This document shows positions 1 through 8,600 of a DNA stretch of 15,813 nucleotides, piece by piece. Source of the stretch: Gryganskiella cystojenkinii (Eukaryota > Mortierellomycota > Mortierellomycetes > Mortierellales > Mortierellaceae). The position numbers and the translations under genes were made by a program. The stretch's first letter is position 1, and every line of letters starts with the position of its first letter. The notes beneath the pieces are model-generated. The model did no database searches. It was given only the letters and a program-made list of their open reading frames with translations, and was not told the origin of the DNA. The DNA lies in assembly GCA_015852425.1 (NCBI GenBank), contig JAAAIG010000873.1:1-15813 (forward strand), given 5' to 3'.

Positions 1-108
1 CAGGCGCTGGCAGAGGTACTCAAGACCAACTCGACTCTGACCACTTTGAACTTGGTCAAGTCGTTCGGAGAGAAAAAGAGAGCGTACGTATGCTTTTATG
101 GTCCATAG
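1..108 (+). CDS. 3' end of a leucine-rich-repeat (RNI/NLRC3-like) protein, partial
   Basis: Frame 1 is open from the first base of the window to a TAG at 106-108. It reads one clear leucine-rich repeat, ALAEVLKTNSTLTTLNL, followed by a short degenerate tail. The (A)LAE-L-TN-TLT-LNL pattern is that of ribonuclease-inhibitor/NLRC3-like repeats, which occur in large families in Mortierella-type fungi; this is recalled family knowledge, not a search. The tail (GEKKRAYVCFYGP) looks like a decayed next repeat. A GTATGC donor-like site at 88 could also mean that the exon stops there and the gene continues by splicing, or that this is a pseudogene end. The gene converges with VIP1, whose stop lies 89 bases away, and the gap holds only short A and T runs. 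The specific function is unknown. Confidence 0.5.
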   Translation, partial: QALAEVLKTNSTLTTLNLVKSFGEKKRAYVCFYGP

Positions 109-196
109 AACAACTTTTTAAGTTGGATAAAAAAAAAAGGCTTTGAGTGGAGGTGGTAACATATTATTTAAAATGCTAGAACGAGAAATAGTTTTT

Positions 197-3100
197 TTAC
201 AGCTTGTCTCCGTTGGACATAGCGATATCCTCAGATCCTTGCTGCGGTTGGTTCATGAAGTGCAGTTCAACGCCACTAGGCCCTACGGGGGAACCAACCA
301 CCATCAACGGAGCCTCGTCCTGGATCACCAGAGCTTCTTCCTCACCCTCATTCGCGACCACAAGCTTGTGACCCAACATACGACTCTCACGTATCCGACG
401 GTTCACACTCTTGTACTTGGGGTTCCCCACCTGAGTCTTGTAGTATCTCAAAGCCGCGTCCAGAGGCAGATGATCTGTCAGGTTGCGACGAGGCATCACA
501 GAGAGACAATGCTTCGAATCCATCTGAAGATCCAAGATGTTGGGGTTTCCTGCGCCAGGCGAGAAACCAATGCGGAGTGAATATTCAGGTGATTGAGGAG
601 ATTGGGGACCGTTGCTCGAAGGTGAACCAACACCAGTGATAGGCGATCCAATCGGTGTACCAGGTCCACTGCGCTCATACAATTCGAATGTGATCTGTGT
701 GAGATCTATAATAACGCAGCGTCCAACAAAAAAGGGAGTAAAATTAGCTGATTTGTACAGCATAAAGAAATCGACCGATGTCTGTATTGAACTGATTCCG
801 TAACTTACAATCCAACTCGGGAATCTCGCCCTTGCTCAGACGTGTCGGGATACCCGAGAGATAGACAATGTTGAGAAGTGTATGCACATGAGATTCTAAT
901 CAATGAAACAGGAAATATTTATATATGGATGAGTACGCGCGCGCTCAACAATAGCAACCATGAAGCTCAAAAACACCTGCCCATGACAGTGACAAAAAAA
1001 AAAGAAAAATAAACTTACCCTTGGTAAAGTAAAGACGCGTGCATGGGGTTGATGAGCGTTTACAGGCTTCCAGATCCTCGACGATCTGTTTGATGAGCGG
1101 CAAGCTGGTCAACAGTCCAATCTCCAGACGATCAGCCTCGCTGATCCCATACTCGAGTGGTGCGACAAAATCAAAGAGGATCTTGGCTTTTGTGTAAAGA
1201 TCCTTGATAGGTCCCATGCCCGTGCCAGCCTCTCTGTCAACAAAGATGCTCTCCAAGAACGGACGGTTATGGAGCGCATCATATTTCAGAGAATCATACA
1301 ATTCCGAGACCTTGGACGGATCAAATTCCGTCCGATCGCCATCTGCAAACTCTCCGAAAATCTTTTCCCAGCGCTCAAAGAACAAAGATGGGGATTCGTA
1401 ACAGCACCAGGTCTTTTGAATGGTGGCCGCATCCAATTGCTGAAAGTTCTTGCGCATCGTTTCTCGCAACGACCGCATGGCCACTATCATATCCTGGACG
1501 AGTGATCCAGGGTCGGCCTGGTTCTTGGGCCAGTACTTTTCAACGTCCCCAGCGTTTTCCGGTTGCAATAGATCATAGAGTTCCTTCTTGACCACGTCGG
1601 TCTTTTCCTTGGCAGCGTTGCTGTCATCCAACATCTCCTTACGGATCAATAGCATGTCCTTGGGGACTTCGCGAATATCCAGGAAGCGTTGCGTGAACAA
1701 CTCGGCAGTAGCTCGGACACGACGCTCGGACGAGGTAAAGATTTTGACATCGTCCATGACATTCTTATTCATAATCAAAAGATCTTTCCTGAGGTTGTGG
1801 CCCAGGTCGCGTGATTGGTACTTGGCGGCGTGCGTGAACTAAAGTAATACGAGAAAAAAAAAACTCTGTGTTAAGGGTTGATCCCAAGCAGAGTGTATGA
1901 GATCATAATGGACGACGGATCTTACCTCTCCGCCCCACTTGACGATAATCTTGAGCTTGACAGACTTGGAGTTGCCCTGTTCATCCTTGGAGATCGAAGG
2001 CTTGACCTGAACCTTTGTGCCTGGCAAGTTGGATTTCTTGTCAAGAATGTTTTTCAAAAGCATCAACTTTTTGGTATCTTCGAGCCCTTCCTTCATGGCC
2101 TGTTCCGCAGCGGCCGAAACGAGCTTCAAGTCCCTCGCCTGACGAATAATGACTTCCTCGCCACCACCGTTTAACAATTCACGGAAGGGAGCCGAGCTGA
2201 ACGAGAACTTCATTTTTTGTTTGGGTGTTCGGTCTGCATGTCGAAAGACCGAGACAAAGGCTTTGAGTCGCCAAGAGTTCTCGGCACTGAGTTCCTTGGG
2301 GAACGTAATCTCTGAGAGTTTGCGTTGATGTGCGTTCCGCAAAAAGATGTCCTGAAGGATACTGGCACAGTTGTTGTAATAATAGTTGTTGCCCTTGACA
2401 AACGACCAGCCGTTGACATCGATGACATAGGATTTGCCATTGACTCGAAGCAGATCAAATCCACAGACGCGTTGACCAAAGACCTTGCAGATCCCGGCGG
2501 CCATCTTTTTTTCCTCGGGTGTGAGCTGGGTCACATAACGAATCTCCTTGCCATCCGTGTTCCTGCGCACAAGGCCGTCAACAACAGGGGATCTACGCAC
2601 GAATAGAAGAGAATAAAAAAAAGGTCGTCAGTTACACTAGCAAATGTGGGCGTTGGATTGTATGGATCCCGCATATTTAGTCTAGTTTCCTTTTTTTCCG
2701 ATCCATTTCTTACTTTCTGGTCTCGGCATGGAAAAATTGATCGCCAATAGTGTAAACCTTGACATCCTCAGCATTGTCGACATCCATAAACTCTTCGTAG
2801 ACATACGATCCATCCGTTCTAGGTAGGATCAGATCAGGATCGAACTCGCTCGATTTGTTTGCAATCTGATCCAAAAACAGAAAGAAAAATAGAAGATCAG
2901 TCTTCGCTCGATCTCGTTTTTTTTGGTCGTCCCCATTACATGGTCACCAGGAATGATAAAGAAAAGGGAAAAAAAATATACCTTTCGGAAAAGTCTTCTT
3001 GCTCCACCGCCAGCAGAGGAGTGATAGTAAATATGAATGTTGTGATCTTCACCAGACACAGGCTTTTCCACAAACGGTTTCGTGATGATCTTATCCCCAA

Positions 3101-3993
3101 CCTGGATCGTATCCTGATCAATGACTTTGAACTCGGGCACTGTTCTGTTCTCAGAGACTGTGACACCGCGCAACTTGAGTTTTTGATGAACACGAGCATC
3201 GAGTTCTGGTCCACCATCCCGATCCATGGTCAAGCGATACGGCGTAGGAACACCGATCTGATCCAAGATTTCGAGAACAAGTCTTCGATCCCAGAGGACA
3301 GTCTGGAGATCGACCTCGTTGACACAGAACGGTGTTCGCAACTTGACGTACTCGATGGCCTTGCGCAAGGGGAACCCTGTGGAGAAGAAGGAGATGAAAA
3401 AGTCGCACGCGGGCCAGTTCCGGACATCTGAACGGATAGATAAAAAAACGAATAAAGTTAGAGGGAGGTTTTTTTACTTTGGAGTGCTTCGAATTATTTC
3501 AGTCGAAAAAAAGCGTTTTTTGAAATAGAGAGAGAGGTACCTTCGTCTAGGATACACTTGTCCCCAAAGATGATGGCCTCGAAGGGCCCGTTGTTCAACA
3601 GTCGATCGAGGATGTTCCGCATGGGCTTTGAACGGGCCTTGTCGTCCATGGCGCAAACACCAATGATATCTATTTTGTTTTTATTCGCCAAACATGAAAA
3701 GGAAAGGCAAGTTGTTGAGAACACAAGCACACAGCACAAGCGAGCAAGGGAAGCGAAACGAGAACAAAAGAAGTAAAGAAAGAGTGGTTGATTCAACTGA
3801 AGAATGAATTACATTTCTTTCGAGGATGGGATGGAGTCGAGGGGGAGAGTGAACCATTTGTAATGTCCGAGGGTCCGTGAGAAGAAAAGGAGCGGGTAGA
3901 GTCGAGGCGAGTTGGGTGAGGGCCTGTGGAGAGAGGTTTTGGGAATGTGAACCCATTGGTGATGGGTTGTTGCTGGTTGTTGTCGTTGTTCAT
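197..3993 (-). CDS. VIP1: Inositol hexakisphosphate / diphosphoinositol-pentakisphosphate kinase (Vip1/Asp1/PPIP5K family)
   Basis: This cytosolic bifunctional enzyme makes 1-phosphorylated inositol pyrophosphates (IP7, IP8) from IP6 with its ATP-grasp kinase domain and removes them with its histidine-acid-phosphatase-like domain. Eight exons (3993-3813, 3669-3541, 3427-2982, 2865-2714, 2592-1926, 1838-1019, 895-809, 705-197) join in frame to 996 aa, close to S. pombe Asp1 (920). A low-complexity N-terminus (1-60) is followed by the conserved [16 protein letters not shown]. The kinase domain (about 60-375) has [34 protein letters not shown], and [11 protein letters not shown] with metal-binding Asp at about 349 and 361. 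The phosphatase domain begins at [10 protein letters not shown] (420-429) and carries [20 protein letters not shown] and SHVHTLLN (800-807). The C-terminal tail contains SLRIGFSPG. Both activities look intact. The ATG at 3991-3993 has G at -3 and gives the only continuous N-terminus. Confidence 0.95.
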
Positions 3994-4186
3994 GGCGACT
4001 CTGATTGGGAAATCTGATCAGCACTCTTTGATGGAATGAAACGGAAATGGAAAGAGTGAAGAGGAGAGTAGAGAGTGGACCGAGGACAGAAACAAAAAGA
4101 ATTTAAAAAAAAGGAACGGACAAAGAAAAAAGAGACCAAAGAAAAAAAAAAGCTGTTTGAGTCTATTTTCGATTATTTTTAATTTC

Positions 4187-4489
4187 TTAATGGATCTGTC
4201 TCATCACAAATGAAGAAAAGTCAGCTCCGTCGTAGTGATTTTTTTTTTTTTTTGGTGGCGAGTTTGCCGCGCCTTCATTTGATCGAAGGTGTGGGGCCAC
4301 CACCTCAGAGCAGGCGAGCTCATTCAACTTTCTGAAAAACACCTTGAAGGGTTCCGAGAAGACATCCTGAAATGAGGACAAACTTGAAGTATAGACCGAC
4401 TTGATCTTGGGCCTTGTTCCTCTACTGTAATTTTTTTTGTCAAGCAACTCAGCAACTAGACTGAGATCGTTCGAGCCCATGTCTATCAT
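4187..4489 (-). pseudogene. Unrecognised 100-codon ORF, possible gene fragment
   Basis: An ATG-to-stop frame of 100 codons, starting MIDMGSNDLSLVAELLDKKN and ending FVMRQIH. I do not recognise it. Its first 75 residues have balanced, protein-like composition (a hydrophobic run around VFSEPFKVFFRKLNELACSE), unlike the low-complexity ORFs around it. The last part contains a lysine run encoded by a 15-base A tract, typical of decayed or slipped sequence. No intron or neighbouring exon is evident. It could be a remnant of a multicopy family, a small orphan gene or chance. Nothing in the sequence supports a function. Confidence 0.15.
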
Positions 4490-4640
4490 TACTGCATTAT
4501 TGAAGTAGAATTCCCATTGAAAACGCTTCCTGATCCTCCCCTTTCTGCTCCACCGTCGTTAATTTTGTGCGACCGCGAAATAAACAAACGGCAAAATTAC
4601 GCGCATGGTCTGTTCACACTCAACGGCCATCAAATCAAAG

Positions 4641-4664
4641 TGTGTGTGTGTGTGTGTGTGTGTG
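4641..4664. repeat. (TG)12 dinucleotide microsatellite
   Basis: Twelve uninterrupted TG units lie between the VIP1 promoter side and the tRNA gene. The tract is non-coding and likely length-polymorphic between strains. Confidence 0.98.
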
Positions 4665-4918
4665 GAGAGAGGGTCTTTTTGAAAGGCAGAGTTGAAAACA
4701 GAGCCGACCCTAGCTAACTTTCCGTTTCCGTTCTTTTTTAAAAGCAGAATGCAAACATCGCGTTACATGTCGATCGATATGGGTTGTCAGCCAACCAAAA
4801 AAAATCACGGGCCATGTTTTTGATGGCAGAAAAACATTAATTCCTCGTGGCAAAGAGCGCTCAGGAGGCGACGGCCGTGCATTCACAAAGCATGGCCAAA
4901 AACACAAGCTGAGAAGGC

Positions 4919-4923
4919 AAAAA
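4919..4923 (-). terminator. Pol III terminator (T5) of tRNA-Ala
   Basis: Five A on the + strand read as TTTTT on the tRNA strand, nine bases past the discriminator base. This is the usual placement and length for an RNA polymerase III terminator. Confidence 0.8.
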
Positions 4924-4932
4924 GAAATTGAT

Positions 4933-5005
4933 TGGAGAACCTGGGCATCGATCCCAGTGCCTCTCGCATGCTAAGCGAGCGCTCTACCATTTGAGCTAGA
5001 TCCCC
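4933..5005 (-). tRNA. tRNA-Ala (anticodon AGC), intronless
   Basis: The minus strand reads a 73-base cloverleaf: acceptor GGGGATC, D arm GCTC/GAGC, anticodon stem CTCGC/GCGAG around loop TTAGCAT (anticodon AGC, alanine), T stem CTGGG/CCCAG, and acceptor return GTTCTCC with discriminator A. The A-box (TAGCTCAAATGG) and B-box (GGGATCGATGCC) internal promoter elements are present. The acceptor stem has one U-U mismatch (position 6 against 67) and one G-U pair, which is tolerable. A34 would be edited to inosine to read GCU and GCC. A Pol III terminator follows at 4919-4923. Confidence 0.97.
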
Positions 5006-5015
5006 GTAAGTCAAA

Positions 5016-5029
5016 TTGAGCTAGATCCC
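5016..5029 (-). repeat. Partial duplication of the tRNA-Ala 5' end
   Basis: The 14 bases TTGAGCTAGATCCC are identical to 4991-5004, the acceptor strand and D-arm start of the tRNA, offset by 25 bases upstream of the tRNA gene. This is too long a match to expect by chance so close, so a local duplication or insertion scar is likely. Confidence 0.85.
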
Positions 5030-5503
5030 ATATGATTGGTCATGTTTTGCTCATTTTGATATTTGTGAATTTTCCGAGTTGTCTAAGTATCAACAATGCG
5101 TGTTATATTACTTATGCGATTATTCGAATTCCATGACGTAACATTTTTTTTTTGCAGCTAACCAGACTTGGGGGTTTTTTTGTGCTTCGCATGTGTTTAT
5201 CATGGTGTCTTGGAGTCCATCTCTTTTACGCACTCCACCCCACACACAGTCCTTTGTTTCCCTGTCGGCCCACTCCTCTCAATTGCGCGACAGGATTTCA
5301 GCCATCCATTCCAGCCAGCGCCTGTGACGAAATCAGCTCTTTTAACTGGATTCAAGATTTGGAAGTGAAATCAACAACTCTATTCTCTTGTCAACAACCC
5401 TATTCCCTTTTATTATTATTTTTCCTTTCTTTTCTGGAAACCCCCGACAAGGCTTTGAACGAGAAGAAGTAAGAAGAAGCTCGCTTCGACGATCCCCTCC
5501 ACA

Positions 5504-5574
5504 ATGATGTCCCACGGCACGGGAAGTAGCAAGCATTCAGTTGATGACCAGCTACACGCTGATCGATTGAATGG
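5504..5574 (+). other. Leader exon with a uORF or alternative BET N-terminus
   Basis: From tandem ATGs at 5504 and 5507 (A at -3 of the first) a frame runs MMSHGTGSSKHSVDDQLHAD and onward to a GTAATT donor at 5575. Unspliced, it stops at TAA 5576-5578. Spliced to the strong acceptor at 5636, it stops after 30 residues, making a uORF. Spliced to the weaker AG at 5661, it enters the BET frame and adds 30 residues upstream of Met 5681. An AG at 5694 would also keep the BET frame. I cannot decide which is used from sequence alone. Confidence 0.45.
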
Positions 5575-5636
5575 GTAATTTTGCACAGACAATCACCATT
5601 GAGGAGCGTCAAAGAGACGACGCGTTTCTTTTCTAG
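5575..5636 (+). other. Probable 5'UTR intron of the BET gene
   Basis: GTAATT at 5575 pairs with CGTTTCTTTTCTAG ending at 5636, a good polypyrimidine tract and acceptor. At 62 bases it is shorter than the coding introns here (87-143). An ACGCGT box sits inside it. Confidence 0.5.
5616..5625. promoter_or_regulatory. MluI cell-cycle box (ACGCGT) in the BET leader
   Basis: GACGACGCGT includes the palindromic MBF target ACGCGT (5620-5625), 56 bases before Met 5681 and within the probable 5'UTR intron. The same decamer occurs upstream of KNL1 (10536-10545). MBF binding to ACGCGT is known in ascomycete yeasts; function here is inferred. Confidence 0.3.
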
Positions 5637-5680
5637 CAAACAAAGGCGGTTGTATTGAAAGCGCTTCCTCTCTTTTTCAA

Positions 5681-8600
5681 ATGTGCGAGAGTAGAGTCCC
5701 GTTGTCGACAATGTCGGAAGTGCACGCGCCTTACCAGCAGGGCGATGGCATGACCAAAAGGTTCAGAGACGATGGAAACTTGGATGTCGCCGGCACTGGT
5801 AGATCTGCAGGCGTTTTCGCTTCCCACTCTCCCCAGTTTGACAACTCGTACCCTATTGTACCAGGATCCGCTCACAGCAGTTCTACCACCCCTGTCCACA
5901 ACGGCGTCTCGACATCCGCTGCTGTACCTTCCGCAAAAGCGTCTTCCAATTGGAATACCACACCTCATCTGCACAGCGTGAGTTGGACACTTTTTCTTAT
6001 GTTTTACGCCTCCCAAATAATAACTCGAGACAAAGAGGATTGACACAAAGGATTTGCCACTGGCGATAAGATTCCACGTAGACTGACCTTTTTGTATATT
6101 TTTTACCACTCTAGGATCTGTCGGCGCCTCGTTCTGTCGCGCGAAAGGTTGCAATGACTCGGGAACAACGCAAGTACTGCGGCGCCATCATCAAACTGCT
6201 CAAGAGACACCGTGACGCGCCTGCGTTCCTCTACCCAGTGGACCCAGTGGCACTCAAAATTCCCGACTATCCGGACGTTATTCAACACCCCATGGATTTG
6301 TCGACAGTCGAGAATAAACTCAACAGTGTCGATTACGAGACGGTCGACGACTTCGTGGCCGATATCAACCTTATTTTCAGCAACTGCTACCTCTATAACG
6401 GACGAGAGTTGCCAGTCTCTATCTGTGCTGCGAATCTGGAAAAGTCATTCCAGAACTCATTGCGACACATGCCCAAGGAGGTTAGAAAATTCGTGCCTAT
6501 CATGGCTTCATCGTATTTGGCGAGCAGTTCACCGTGACGAGAGAAAGTTTTGACACGCTCATCTTTTTTTATTTGTCAATTTAGAATGAGAAGGCCGTAG
6601 TTGAACCTGTCCCTGTAGTTGTGAAGGAGAGTCCCAAGAAGGCGTCGTCTTCTAGCAAGCCAAAGAAGGAAACTTTAGCAAAGAAGGAGGTGAAACTTAC
6701 TCCAGTGACTTTGGTCTCGCCCGAGTCAACCGCGCCCTCGAGTTCCGCACAGATCATAGTCGACTCGGATTATGCCATGGCTGAGGAAAAACGACCAAAG
6801 CGGGACATTCATGCACCTTCAAAGGAGATTCCGACAGGCAGCAAAAAGAAGGGTTCGGCCCGATGGAAGAACGACCCTCAATTGCGATTCTGTCACACAA
6901 TCTTAAAGGAGTTTGCGAAAAAATCTCATGCAGAATTCATGTTTCCCTTCATGGAGCCAGTGGACTGGGTCAAATTCGCCATCCCCGACTACCCAAAGAT
7001 CATCAGGATTCCTATGGATGTGGGGACGATCAAGACAAAGCTAGAGACTGACAAGTACGAGGACGCGTCCGAGTTTGAAGATGATGTCCGTCAGGTACTC
7101 TGGAACTGCTTCAAGTTTAACCCGCCCGGTACTCCAGTTCACTTGATGGGACAGAGGATGGAAGCCCTTTTTAACCGCAAATGGGCGGAGTGTCCAGCAC
7201 CACCGACACCACCTCCTGTTCAAGAAGTGGCAGTTGTTTCTGAAAGTGAATTTGAGGAGGACGACGAGGAGGAGGACGTTGATTCTTCTGGTGAGGAGCG
7301 ATTTCTTTACTTTTTTCTTTTTTTCTTGTGGACGTTATAGTCTCTTTCTCATATTAACAAGCTTGTTATTCGCTGTATCTGTTTATAGATGACAAAATCG
7401 CAGAGATGGAGCGACACTTAAAGTCGCTGTCGGAGAAGCTGGAGACAATGAAGGCTACAAAAAAGAAGGACAAGGGCGAAAAGAAGCCTGTTGCCAAGCC
7501 TCTTCCTCCTCCCCTGCAGGAGAAACCAGCGCCTCAGGAAAAGGCAAAATCCAAGGCCGCTGCAAAGACTCCGGCAAAAACGCCGGCAAAGGTGGCAGAG
7601 AAGAAACCTTCATCAAAAAAACCGCGCGCCGTCGCCCCCCATTACAGCAGTGACGAGGAACTTCCGGTGGTTACCTTTGAACAAAAGGTTGAGCTCAGCC
7701 AGCGCATCGACAGCTTTGCAGGAGATCAGCTATCCCAGGTCGTTCAAATTATCCACGAGAGCATGCCACACTTGAGAGATGTAAGTTGCTTTTTTGTAAA
7801 GATGTTATGCATTTTGCAACGCTTTGTCATTGGGGATTGTTTATCTAATAACAGTCTTTTTTACTGTTTCGCAGAATGGAGGACAGGATGAGATTGAGCT
7901 TGACATGGATTCCTTGGATCCGAAAACGTTGTACAAGTTGTATCAGTTTGTATGCAAAAACCCTCCCGAGAAGCGTAAGAGGACACTGACAAAGAAGGCG
8001 CGAGCCATCTACTCGGATGATGAAGAACCTATCAATATCACAAAGACTTCTTCAAGGTCCAAGGGGAGAAAGGTCAAAGGTACTGTTCTCAGTGATATGA
8101 ACTCATATAGCTGATAGCAAGATGAAAAGCACTCAGCTCTAATTACTGATGATTGATCGCCGATTTTTTTCTTCCTTCAAATAGGCTCATACGACCACGA
8201 TGACGATGCTTCGCTGAGTTCGAGTTCTGGCTCTAGCTCTTCTAGTTCTGACAGTGATATCTCAGGTATTAGTTATTCCCCCCAAAAAAAATCTTTGTTG
8301 GCGTCCTGGTCTCTTTATGTTCGACTGAATACTCACCGCATGCGCTCCTTTTATGATTCTTTTTCTTACTCTTCAGATTCGGACGATGCACAGGTATGCT
8401 GGCTCCCTTGCTCATACAAGCGTGGTAGTAGACGGTCGAGACCTGTCGTTTCTAATGCTCGAGGTCTAATTTTTTTGTATTGCATCTTTAGGTTCATGCT
8501 TCACCTCGTCGCTCTCATTCTCCAGCTAAACGTGGTCGCTCACGTTCGCCTCCAGTTAAAAAATCACCGCCCACTTCATCGGCTCCCTCCACAAAGCATA

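Larger units (their letters stand above)
3994..4932. promoter_or_regulatory. Intergenic region upstream of VIP1, with no confident gene
   Basis: Between the VIP1 start and the tRNA there is about 940 bases without a well supported gene. The 200 bases next to VIP1 are strongly strand-biased: purine-rich on +, so pyrimidine-rich on the VIP1 sense strand, as is common for fungal promoters and 5' leaders. I found no convincing TATA box. Inside lie a weak 100-codon minus-strand ORF (4187-4489), a 15-base T run (4240-4254) and a (TG)12 microsatellite (4641-4664). The other ORFs here are low-complexity or run through the microsatellite and are not believable. Confidence 0.4.
5006..5680 (+). promoter_or_regulatory. 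Upstream region and 5' leader of the BET gene
   Basis: No confident coding sequence lies here. The stretch holds the tRNA-end duplication, a 10-base T run with TTGCAG (around 5145-5158, acceptor-like but without a matching donor exon), pyrimidine-rich blocks at 5220-5290 and 5385-5445, and the likely transcript leader. The leader has a start-codon pair at 5504 and 5507, a probable intron at 5575-5636 and an ACGCGT box at 5620. Confidence 0.5.

Noticed and set aside
4517..4717. 66-codon + strand ORF containing a (VC)n run.
   Set aside because: The frame is kept open by the (TG)12 microsatellite. It has no domain and no coding character.
5141..5158. T10 followed by TTGCAG-like acceptor upstream of BET as evidence for an earlier coding exon.
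   Set aside because: No convincing donor-exon pair or conserved protein lies upstream. The ORFs after it (5152-5472) are low-complexity, pyrimidine-derived frames.
5633..6154. 173-codon minus-strand ORF.
   Set aside because: It lies antisense across BET exon 1 and its intron, has no recognisable domain, and conflicts with the well supported BET gene.
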